Notes under the pieces: model-generated
Database searches by the model: none
Seen by the model: only the letters and a program-made list of their open reading frames with translations
What the model was told of the DNA's origin: nothing
Translations under genes and position numbers: made by a program
Origin: Puccinia triticina
Lineage: Eukaryota > Basidiomycota > Pucciniomycetes > Pucciniales > Pucciniaceae
Assembly (NCBI RefSeq): GCF_026914185.1
Contig: NC_070566.1
Location: 5,642,001-5,706,000, forward strand
Reading direction: 5' to 3'
DNA: 64,000 nt
Shown: piece by piece, positions 43,976-54,100 of the stretch
How positions within the stretch are numbered: the first letter of the stretch is position 1
Layout: each line of letters starts with the position of its first letter

Positions 43976-45072
43976 ATCCTGTGGTGATACTGGGAGTGAA
44001 GTGGCCTCTGGTTAGTTATCCTGGGTTGTCTCTGGTGGTTTTTCTGGTGTGCTGAAGTCTGTGTATCCTTCAGCTGCATGTGGGATCCTGACTTCAAATG
44101 TTTTCACAGTTTGCTTACATAATTATATATGCAAAAGTGGTTGGAGCACCTGGTAGCGCTTAAATGTAACTTCTGCGCATGCGCGTCACAACTCAAGAAT
44201 TCTACAAAGGAGGTACAAGTTGTTGGCGCGCCTGGTAGCGCTGCCATGTCACAATTGCGCAAGCGCACCATAACTCAAAAACTCTGAGAAGGAATATAGT
44301 TACAAATAATTGGTAAGCTGAAACTGGGGTTAAAATTGCATGAGAAAAAATAATCTGAAGTCAAAACAAAGATATCTCTTAAGATGAAAAATATATAAAG
44401 GAGTTTTAGAATGAAAGGGTAGAAAAGGCAGAATTTAGGCCAGCTGCGCTGGCTCTAAGGCTGGCAGTATTGAATAATATGTTAAGAACAGTGTTAAATT
44501 TTGATGTTGATCTAACATGACAAATTTATTGGCATTTAAATTCAACTTGCAATGCTATACAAACCTAACCAAGCCTCCCTTGCCCGAGCATTCCCAGAAG
44601 TTTCAAATTTTTACTAAAGGTGAGACCTGCATTCTGTTTAAATAATGTTTACATCATTATGATTTGCTTTTGATTAAAATGAGGTCTAGGACTCAGGGCT
44701 ATACTTGATTCAGGCCCCTTGGGAGAAGCAACAGGAGGCCATGCTGGCTCATGCGCCTGGTCGCGGATGAGGGAGAGGGGTTAGACAGATACCCTGAAAG
44801 TGAAGTGGTGTAGCCGCCTTAGATGCCAAGGCTTGAAATGCACGCTCCCCCTTCTCTGTGCTTTCACTGTTCCGGACTCCTGGCGAGCAATCTGGTTGCC
44901 GGCGGGGCATTGCCAGATGGCTGATTAAAATGAGCGTAAAGCCTGCGGGGGTGTCCGTTGCGCGGGTGGCAACCTTTTGTGCCTTTGGCCGCTGGGCTTG
45001 GGCCTTGGGCCGGCGGTGGGCTGTGGAGTTGACGCCCTGGGGGTGCGGCGGCGTAGCCGCCTTGTACTCTAG
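43976..45072 (+). other. Helitron 3' segment
   Basis: It holds a diverged tandem duplication of about 75 bp (44140-44213 and 44220-44295), both with CCTGGTAGCGCT followed by TGCGCA-type motifs. The last 370 bases are G+C-rich and end in the hairpin and CTCTAG terminus. A related GGTGTAGCCGCC hairpin near 44806 may be a remnant of another terminus. The 72-codon frame at 44858-45076 runs through the terminus and is not a gene. Confidence 0.5.
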
Positions 45073-45178
45073 TTAATCATAGTCAAGGGGAAGTGAGATC
45101 TGGTAGAAAAAAAATATTTTTTTCTTTGGTTATTTTGTATTTATTTAATACTAGTTAGTCCAAAAAGATATAAATCAC

Positions 45179-46615
45179 ATACTTTTCACCACTCTTTTCA
45201 ATGTTAATAATCTTTATAAGTTGATCATGGCGGCAAGCCATCCCAAATAGTCCAGTATCATCACATCCCTTCCAGGTGCTTGCATTTCTGGTATCGGCAG
45301 CAGCTGTGTGTTGCTCAGTACACCGGTCCTAAAATATTCCATAAAAAGTTAAAACCAATGTCAGTGTTTTGTATGTTTGGTTCCAAAATATCAGCTCACA
45401 GTGGCTTCCAATGTTGAGCTTGGCTGAATATTTTCCAGTAGATCTACCATGCTAGATACCTCTGATGGTTGAATAAAAAGGCTTGGGGTCTTGAGGCTTT
45501 CGGAGATCTCAACACTTGCTTTGAGGTGCCTCCGGTGTTGGAAGTTACCATCCATGCACAAAATATAATCAGGCTCATCTTCCCTTTTTCCAACCACTTC
45601 AGGTCCATAGCACTTTGGACAAATATCAGCAATTTTGTCCATTGGACTCATATTCATCACCTCTTCTACTAAATCCTTCTCTCTTCAAAGCATTTCCCGA
45701 TAAGCATCAACTGCAGAAGACAATGGCTTCCTCCATTCACGTGTCTAAATAAAAATTGTATTCTTTTGAGCATAAATGCATTGTTTTCCCAAATTAATAT
45801 CACTCACACTAAATGATCCTTCTGAATCGTTGGTCTTGGGGGGAACCAATACAAGAGGGTTGTTTGAATCCAAAAATTCATCAAGAGCTTCAGAGAAGGG
45901 TTGCATTGCTACCGCACAATGTTTCCAAAGTATATGGTGTAGTTGTAGAAGACGAATTGAGAATGCTGTCCTGGGAAATCTTGGACTTGCACCTATGTAC
46001 CCCATCTGAATAAGCCTCACTTGATCTGGTTGGCATTCACAGAATCTGACTTGTGACTCTTTACGTGCTGAAATATTGATTTAATCAACATATGCTTTTG
46101 GAAGGGCAGCAAAAAATCAACAGAAGAGCTCAACTTAAAATATCTACAAGCACCACTTGCCGTTCTCGGTTTTCTGGACATTCACATTCAGGTTTCCAGT
46201 CTTTATTCCATTTTTCAACATCTCCCCAGCTTGATGTTTTTGCAGAACAGTTGTAAAACCATGAGAACATTTGACTATACACCTCTTCCCACTGTTTTGC
46301 ATCCAGTTCACGTTTACGCTTGTTACGTTCACTTTGCAGATAGTCAATCAAACCTTGAACTTGTGGGTCATTTGGGTTGGGATTGATATCGTGGTCAATG
46401 GGCAAGTTTTCAGGATGTTGGATTGGGTTTTGGACTTGATTTTGATGAGCAGAGCCTGAGGTTTGGGAATCCCCAGTTGTAGGCAGCTGCATCAAATTCA
46501 TGAATTGGTGACTTGCTCGGTTGGTTTCTTCAGAAAATGCCACTCCTTTGCTAGTCTTTGGCTTCCTACATCTCTTCCGCTTGTTCTTTCCTCCGTCACC
46601 CTCAAAGCCCCGCAT
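45179..46615 (-). pseudogene. KDZ transposase gene, 5' exons
   Basis: Exons read from the ATG at 46615: 46615-46135, 46067-45808, 45744-45400 and 45328-45179, all joining in frame with GT-AG introns. The protein shows the KDZ N-terminal layout: a basic start, WNKDWKPECECPENRERQ, then FCECQPDQVRLIQMGYIGAS, CPKCYGP, ILCMDGNFQHRRH and WKGCDDTGLFGMACRHD. An in-frame TGA at 45687-45685 (REML-stop-REKD) is where CGA would fit. The next exon lies at 36411, beyond the Helitron. KDZ proteins are DDE-type transposases that expanded in basidiomycetes. This copy is inactive unless stops are bypassed. Confidence 0.88.
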
Positions 46616-47455
46616 TTTCTATCCCGGTTACCTGATAATAATTATCTGGTGCGTTATCAGCTTATACCAATTGAGTTTGAAAAGATTTGACAAGTACCAT
46701 ACCTTCTGTTGTAAATGTCTTCCAAGCTGAACGTTGTGGATATTGTGTTATGTAGTTTTGGGAGTTTGCAATCAGGTGAAGTGCCCCTGACACAGAGACA
46801 CTCGCCCCAAGTTTGCCCTTTGAATGGGCTTGGGCCTTTGATGTTTCAGGATATCCTGGCTCAAAACACTTCGATCCTCACCCTCAAAACACTTCAATCC
46901 TCACCCTTGCCTTCCACCAGGCTTGGTACAATTGCAACATTGTGTAAAACATGCATGCGCGTCCGCTGTCCAAAAACAAGGACCAAGATATTATGTTTCC
47001 TTTTTCTTTTATCCTGACTATGTTTTTCTATGTTGAGGGCCTTGCCCATTTTGGCTCGTCCTTCACCTGTTTGCTGTTTGTAATTGTCTCACGTTGGTTG
47101 TGAATTGGCTGAATCTTAGAACTTATGTACTGAAGCACGTCAATGACAAAACATTCATCATTTAGTTGCATTTTAAAGAGGAAGTTACATAACTGGCCTA
47201 AACATGTGATAAAACAATGTTATAATGAAGTGGGAGAGAGGATACAAGAAAGATTGATGCCATATTTTGGTTCCCTCCACCCAGAATCAAACTTCATGAG
47301 AGATGGAAGGAATAGGCTGGCTCTTTTATGGCAATGGTCCCCTTTTCAGCAGCTATTCTTGACTCAAATACTCGGGAAGCTAAAGTACTAGAGATTTTGA
47401 CGTATCCATAATTGAGTATGTCTCAATTCATTGCTGGTGTTTGAAAGCTGGTACT
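46616..47455. other. No gene recognised
   Basis: The region between the KDZ start and the UFD4-like fragment. It may contain the KDZ promoter and 5' element end, but I see no terminal repeat. Confidence 0.4.
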
Positions 47456-49269
47456 TACATTAACACATGTCATAACGGAAGGGGCGCTTTGAGCCGAATT
47501 GTATAGCTGACGCTGGCACCGTAAACTTCTAACAGAGTCGGAAGCACGAGTGCATTAAAGCGCCGGACGACCTGTTCGCGTGAAGTTGATTGAAGCATTT
47601 CACTTCGATGAGCAATGGCTGCTTCTTTGTTTGACTCCTTAATTTGTGACGAAGAGCTGTAGGCGAGAGCAGCCAGTTCCCTGGCTGAAATATCAGGCTT
47701 GACATCTTCGTCCATCGCGGATCGGACACCAGGAAAAGAATTGGTTGTTTCATTGAGTGGCGCGGGTGCCTCTGGAACACTGGTCGAGGAGTCTTCTTCA
47801 TCTTTCATCGCAACATTTTCCTGCGGGGTTGTCGGCTTTTTGGCGAGTTTCGAATCGAAAATACCACCTGAAAAAGCCCCTGTTTCAGCTGGAAAGAAGT
47901 ATGATAGAGAGGATTTCGACACTAAGACAATGAGCTTACTTTTCGGCAGAGGGGGTAGAACTTCAACAAAAAGATTGATTGCTTGTTGAATTTGACTAAG
48001 GAAAAAATGAAATGTTAATAAGTTGCATCACTGTGTAAGGGTACTAAGGAGAGTTTTTGGAAACAGAAACCTACTTCCTATCTTTCCGCATCAAAGCTTG
48101 GGTGATAACCGAGGAGTTGCTGGTCAGCTCGAGAGCAAGATCGTGTTTGTCAGGAATCTCCGGAGGAGTCTGCCCAACCAATATGCCATAAACTGTATCA
48201 GCAAGACCAGCATCCAGGAGATTGGTCGCTACTTCGGGACTACTCCTGCCGATATTGGTAAATGATTTGAGGATTGCCGAGAAGATATTGTCGCTGATCT
48301 TGGTTCCACCGACAGGCGACAGGAGAGCAGTCAGAGACAATAAGACATCCGGCGTTAGCAATTGCTGGAGCTTGTCGGGATGATGCCGGTAAGAGTCGGT
48401 GACGCGGGTGATAGCAAGGACAGCTTGTTCCGAAACTCTTTGATCTGAGTACGATAATATTTTGCGTAGGATGGGGAATACGTCTCTGATCATTTTGAAA
48501 CTTTCACTAGATATCGAGCTACAGCAATTTGCAGCTGCTGTGACGGCCGTACGTTGGACATTTGTAGAGAAAAAGTCGAGATACTGCAGGAGTGCTGTCA
48601 GCCCCCCTTCCCAAACAATCGATGAGGGCAACTCTTCCGAGATTTTCTCAAGGGTCTGGAAGGCAAAAGGAAATAGGGTGAGTAAAAGGGAGAAGTGTGT
48701 AATATAGCTGGGGAAAATCAACATACACTCAGAGACTGTTCTGCTAAGTCAATGAAATTTATCTCCAAGAGTTTTGCGCAGAGAACTGGTACGGCCCCAT
48801 GATGAACAACGGTATGTGCACTGCCGGGTAACGCTTCCATCAAGTTGGCCAGACAGCGGGAGGCTAATAACATCTGTTCGACTTCGGTACCCGAGCTAGG
48901 ATGATTGTGCGAGCTTGAGCTACTACCAGTGGCTGTGAGGGCGGCGACCAGGGCGACTTCGTCTTCTTCATCTTTGGATTCATGATGGTCGCTTTCTCCA
49001 CGCAGGATGGCCACTAGTTCGCGGGCAAAGGAGTCTGTTTGGAAGTATCCAGCTAGAGTATCTTCAGTACTGACTGCCAATATTTCAACGAGCTCTTGCA
49101 AGGCTACCAATTGACTGGTGGATGATCCGGAGCCTCGGGCCTTGAGGGATTGAAGGATATTCTTGAGACGATGGGTGAACCCGGCCATGATCCCACCTAG
49201 ACCGCGCAAGCCACTGATACCCATGGCATCTAATCCGGCAAGAGTCCCTGTAATGAGAGGATCAGTCAA
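47456..49269 (-). pseudogene. UFD4/TRIP12-like HECT ubiquitin ligase gene, N-terminal ARM-repeat fragment
   Basis: The pieces fit the armadillo-like N-terminal region of the UFD4/TRIP12 ubiquitin ligase family. Exon 49247-48727 holds LKNILQSLKARG, LQELVEILAVSTEDTLAGYF and LANLMEALPGSAHTVV. Exon 48655 to about 48077 holds LLQYLDFFSTNVQRTAVTAA and a long helical repeat region. A short exon (about 47993-47934) reads IQQAINLFVEVLPPLP. Exon about 47890-47456 holds REQVVRRFNALVLPTLLEVYGA. One base appears missing near 47480, closing the frame (a shifted reading gives SVMTCVN before a GTAAGT donor). No HECT domain exists in the window and the 5' end is missing, so this is a fragment, not the working gene. 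Confidence 0.72.
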
Positions 49270-49499
49270 GGCCGGAACGTTGCGATGTAGTCGAGGAACG
49301 ATGGATGGATGCTACTGCTGCCGTGACGACCAAGCGAAGACGGAACTTGAAGGAGGTCCTCGTTGAGCAAGCTCGATGTTGTAGAGATGTGTGATTTGGA
49401 TCGTGAACCTCCAGCGGTGACATTTGATATTTTGGTCTTGATGGAAGAGTGTAAGCCCGACGGGGTTGATTGGGCAAGACAATGGAGGACTTCCCGTGC

Positions 49500-50011
49500 G
49501 ATCTGGGAGTCTCGCAGATGTCAATATAGATCCTCACGCCTTCTTGCCAAAATATAGAATTGTAATTGTCCGGCAACTTGGCCAAGCGGAGTTCAACCAT
49601 CTCAAGGGCATACATCACAAGTGAATTAACACTAAGACAATGATCTTACTTTTCGGCAGAGGGGGTAGAACTTCAACAACAAGATGATCAATTGTTTGTT
49701 GGTTTTGACTAAAATAAGTTACATCGCTGTGTAAGGGTACTAAGGCCAGATTTTGGAAATAGAAAGATACTTCCAATCTTCCCACATCAAAGCTTGGGTG
49801 ATAATCCAGCAGTTCCTGGTCAGGTGTAGAGCAAGCTAGTTTTCATTGGGAATCTCCGGAGGAGCCTGCCCAACCTCCTCCATAGAAGGTATTGGCAAGA
49901 CCAGCATCCAGGAGATTTGTCAGAACTTTTGGGCTACTTCTGCCATTGGAGAATGATTTGAGGATTATCAAGATTATGCTGTTGCTGATATTTGTTCCGC
50001 CAACTATGATT
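49500..50011 (-). pseudogene. Second, more decayed UFD4-like fragment
   Basis: Bases 49629-50011 are a diverged copy of 47921-48311, and 49500-49620 encodes ALEMVELRLAKLPDNYNSIF, which normally lies downstream of the region ending at 47456. The copy therefore has the right order but lacks the middle. It sits directly upstream of the better fragment, suggesting tandem duplication followed by deletion. The segment 49270-49499 between them has open frames but no clear match. Confidence 0.6.
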
Positions 50012-50072
50012 AATAATGAAATAAATGAAGGGAAATCAATTGGCTATATTGGATAAGATGGATACAAATATT

Positions 50073-53000
50073 CTAATAATCAAGTTTCAAGTGGGTGGCT
50101 GGGCAGTCTGAGCGCTTGGGAACATTCATGATTCTTTCGCCTCCTGGATGGGAGTTGATCCAATGCTCACTGAAGTCTAGGACAAGGTACTTAGCAAGAT
50201 CATAACGAGAGACACGGACTGGGTTGAAGCCACTTGAGGAAAAGAAAGCCGAATTTATGAGAGAGCAGATATACGTGTTTGTTCTCTTCCAAACTGGCTC
50301 AATAATGTCGTCAATCAAAGGGGGCTGCAGCAAGTTCACCTTTGCCACTATTGAAACAAACAGGAAAGCCTTGGATGCTGAGATAAATGAGCGGTCAGAG
50401 GGAGTGAGTAAAAGCCCCCGAATTCCAGCCACACAGAATGAAGTGATGAGTTGAAAAGAAGGTCTAGATGTATGTTCAGATGGTAGCTTTGCCCATTGTT
50501 CTGCGTAAGTATGTGACACTGTTTCCAATCGATGCATTTTACAGCGACCTTTGAGGATAGCATAAGCAAGCAGCATTTGATGGATGGTCTCGACCAACTT
50601 GTCCAGTGATAAGAAACTTATTTTGAGTTCTTTTGATTTAGATGAGATCTGAAAACCATTGGTGATGCATTGAATAAAATATTTGATGATTGAAATTTCA
50701 GGTTCAAGGTGATTTTCACCTTCTTCTGGTGCAATGTAGACTGGGAGAGCATTGATGTCCTGGGAAATGAGTGAAATGGCCTGAAAGATAACTGATGCCC
50801 ACTTCATCTGCATTGATTCTGAGGGGTGACAGAAGAGTTGAAAAATTGAAGAAAGCTCTGATCCAATGTTGTTGTTGGTTTCAATGTCTTCTTTCTGGCC
50901 TTCACTGGGAAATCTCCAAATGTCTGGTTTGAAGAATGGCTCATTTTGGTGAGGCGAAATTAAATCTGGACCTAATCAATCAAAATCAAATTCCATCAAT
51001 AACTATGAATTTAAAATGTAATTTCAATAACTATGAATTTAAAATGTAATTGATGAAATTATGTTTACCCTCTAGTCTCAATTTCTTGAGCCATGATTTC
51101 ATGGTGACATCAACACGATTGATACTGAGCCTTGAGGAAAGTTCACAACTGTACTCATTTAGTGGCTTCATTCTATGTGTACAAATGGAGTAAAGCTGAT
51201 TAATAGATTCAAGTGCCATTTTGTAGCCACAAGAGCCAAGGGGCCTGGTGTAAATCTCGTGTATTGGGGCAAGCTCATTTCTGTATTTCATTGTGACTAG
51301 CTGGTTGGTAAGCAATTCTTGGGATCTAGGATTTGCATCATGCTGGTTTCTTTCATGATTTAAGTTGGTGTTAACAGGAGGTGTGCTTTCCGCATTTGAT
51401 TGATGTTTTGGTGCCAAGTTTGACTGCTTTTGAACAGTTTTTTTCTTTTTGGGCTTTTTTGACTTGTGTGCAGAGGGATGAGTGCTGATGATTTTTGAAG
51501 AACAAGGATGGCATTGGGAATCTGACTGCTGGCAAATTTTTTTGACTGATTTGCAAGTACGCCTCAATACTTGCCTCCGCTTCCCAAGCAGTTCTGGTTT
51601 GCCAATTTTTACCTGATCATCTTGTGGTAATGGTCTTCCTTCAGTGACATCTGTGTGTAGCAAAATCAAGATATCAGATGCCAGAAACAAGGGAAAGTAG
51701 ATGGCTTTAGAGACTGACCTTTTGAGAGTTTATCAACAGCCTCAATTACCTGTCTGGTGAGATGGCAAACCTCTCGTGGAAGTTTTGAATTTTTCCAGAC
51801 AAACTCTAGTTGCTTCCGTGCTGCCATCATGTTGTTCAGGAGCTCTTCTGCTGATAAAATTTATTTTTCAATTTCATCATCTGATTCAGACAGGTCACTT
51901 GAATCTTCACTTGAATCAGAGGTTTCAGATTTTGAGTCAGAATTGGAGTTGTTGCCTGTATTATCCCCTGGTACAGTAGAAAGAGATCAAAGTTCAACAT
52001 CAAGGGATAGTTTGGGGAAGTAGAATTTTATTCTTACCAGTAGGATAAACTAAACATCTGACTTGTTGATCCCGCATTTCAAATCCTCCAAAAACAAGGT
52101 CTGATTCGGAAAGTGCAGTAACACATCCATCATACAATGGTTTGCTGATTTGAACTGAGAAGGCAAAAAAGGTGAAGGGACTGTTGAGGGGTCGCACTGA
52201 TTTGACGGTTTGGTGATAGAGGAGATTTGAGGCCCAGAACATATCAGTCCAACCATCTACTGCATTAAAATCAACCACAGTAGATATTCCTGGAAGAAAA
52301 AATTGGCCATATTCAATGTCATAGCCACCAGCTTTACTTGCAGGTTCCCCAGAAGCCTCCTCTATTCCACACCAGCCGCCATATGAGATTGGACCAACAT
52401 CATTGTCTATGTGTGCTTGGTTGGAGAATTCACCCCATGTTGCAGTGAGATTTGATGCAAAAGGAGTTGAATTTGAATTATTGAATTCCAGGTCACCAAA
52501 GCCAGGCACTTTAGCTTTTTGCATCTTCTCAACAGCTTGAAGAAATAAACCAGGGGCAAGTTTCTTAAATCTGCTTGCTATGATTGACTCAATCTTTGGT
52601 AGTTGAAGTATGAGATTCTTCCACTCCAAGTAATCTTCTTCAGTTTGTATGTTTGAAGGTGTGTAGGTGCCTGGTTTGAACATGGCAATATTAATATTTA
52701 TGATGGAATTTTTTTTAATCAATAACTAATGATTATGGGGACTTACCAGCATGTTCTGTGGGTTCATATCCCTTTCTCCAACCAAACCCCTTCATAATTC
52801 CAGTCAGGAAAGAGCTGTTTGTTTGGGTATTGTAAAATTGCCCAAGTTGCACAAGAGTAGTGGTTAAAAATTGAATATCTTTGAATTCTTGAGGTGTCAT
52901 ATCTGACCATTTTGTTTGTTTGACAAGAAGACCTAGTTCACAGTTGAGGTTTGTCAGTATTGCTGTTGGGGCTTTTGGATTGATCAGATGTTCTGCTTGT

Positions 53001-53242
53001 TCAAGGAATTTCTGGGTTTCATCAATTGAAGCAACTTCTGGGAATTTGATTTCTTCATGAGATGATATTTGATCTATACTTAAAGTCACACAATCTGCAA
53101 TGATATCATTGGAAATGCACTGGCCAGTTTGAGGATTTCTTGTAATATTTTGTATGTAAAATTCACGCTTAGCTTGATTGTCTCTTGGTTTGAGGACGGA
53201 TGTTGCTTGAATGCTGGGGTGGACTTCATTGAATGATGCCAT
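50073..53242 (-). CDS. TET/JBP-like 2OG-Fe(II) dioxygenase gene, five exons, one in-frame stop
   Basis: Exons 53242-52747, 52670-52038, 51967-51719, 51650-51069 and 50971-50073 join in frame with GT-AG introns and give about 952 codons. Residues about 235-340 look like the fungal TET/JBP double-stranded beta-helix: WGEFSNQAHIDNDVGPISYG carries the H-x-D iron ligands (near 250), then GQFFLPGISTVVDF, and a later His in LLYHQTV (near 318). The Arg expected to bind 2-oxoglutarate is not obvious (FFAFSVQISK). A Ser/Asp/Glu-rich stretch follows. TAA at 51861-51863 is in frame, with good-looking protein on both sides. Either the product stops after about 410 residues or this is a recent pseudogene. 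The C-terminal 540 codons are unrecognised. TET/JBP enzymes oxidise 5-methylcytosine or thymine; such genes are reported to associate with KDZ transposons, one of which ends 6.6 kb away on the same strand. Confidence 0.7.
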
Positions 53243-53635
53243 TATAGAAATATGAAGGAGCGGAAGAGAAAAAAATATGCTTGATGATTATGAGACTGAA
53301 TATCATATATTTTTCAAGAAAACTTCACATAGTCTTGAACACAAAACAAAATAAGAAGTCTCATGATTCTTCTGGTTTGTTTCACACTTCACCCCAATGT
53401 GACACACATTTGCTTGCTAGCTTGGGGAATTCCACAATTGTGTAGTTTCACTGCCATGCTTTCCAAACTGGCTCTTATGTTTCAGAACCTTTCATGGAAT
53501 TATGTTTCGGCGGGCGCGATGGCCTCTATTTATAGGCGCCATCGGGCCTGAGTAGGAATACAAAAGGTACAATAAGATCTATGAGATCTTACAAGAGAGA
53601 AACTAGGGTGTAGGCCAGAAGGCCGATAATAGTAA
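53243..53635. other. Upstream region, no gene
   Basis: Includes the presumed promoter of the dioxygenase gene. A G+C-rich patch with CTATTTATAGGCGCC near 53525-53540 is TATA-like and may belong to a separate repeat cut by the Tc1/mariner insertion. Confidence 0.35.
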
Positions 53636-53637
53636 TA

Positions 53638-53967
53638 CAGCAGATACGAAAAAGCTTGCGTTTGGGGGGTCTGAAAATCCGACCCCCAGGCTCAGAAAAA
53701 GCCACACCCAAACAAAGCCACAGAGAGATACAGGACCTGTATCTCTCTGTGGTTTCCATACCCCCCACCCCCCGATGCCGGCACCATATCCCCCCCCCCA
53801 TTCCGGCCGCACCCACCCCAGCCATCCTCGATCCCCCAGCCCCCCAAATCCCCCCCCCCCCACTCAGCCCGTTGTGAGTTTCTCAATCCCTCCCTCGTCT
53901 CTCCTTCCTGGCTTTGGCTGACCCACCGACCTCTGCACCCTCCCCCCAGGCCTGAAACCATTGGACC
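53638..53967 (+). repeat. Left TIR of the Tc1/mariner element
   Basis: Inverted copy of 58597-58926. It contains a perfect 35-bp palindrome (53718-53752, arms CCACAGAGAGATACAGG) and several C-runs. Confidence 0.93.
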
Positions 53968-54100
53968 AGCCGAGATCAGTCGAACACCCCGCAGCAGAGC
54001 ATTTGCCCGCTTTGCAGGTATGTAAATTTGGAACTTTGTTATTCTTCATCCTCCGGCTGACATCCCCTGGGGATCTCACACGCTCAGGTATCAACGGCCA

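Larger units (their letters stand above)
36440..45072 (+). mobile_element. 8.6-kb Helitron inserted in a KDZ intron, itself carrying two elements
   Basis: The right end is CTCTAG at 45067-45072, preceded by the hairpin GGCGG-CGTAG-CCGCC. This 3' end closely resembles the Helitron at 24928-26802 (both GCGGCGGCG-K-AGCCGC ... CTCTAG). The left end is TCCACACTTTTGTGGA at 36440, which also starts TCCA and is a small palindrome. The host bases are A on the left and T on the right. Joining the flanks rebuilds one intron of the KDZ gene, which is strong independent evidence for both boundaries. Without the nested Ty3 (37758-41891) and hAT MITE (42912-43967) the element is about 3.4 kb. No Rep-helicase was seen, so it is non-autonomous. 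Confidence 0.82.

Noticed and set aside
43156..43987. Long repetitive ORFs on both strands (up to 260 codons)
   Set aside because: They are read-through of the hairpin array in the hAT MITE; opposite-strand frames are open because of the repeat.
53589..53961. Several Gly/Pro-rich ORFs at both ends of the Tc1/mariner element
   Set aside because: They lie in the G/C-run-rich TIRs and appear in mirror image at both ends.
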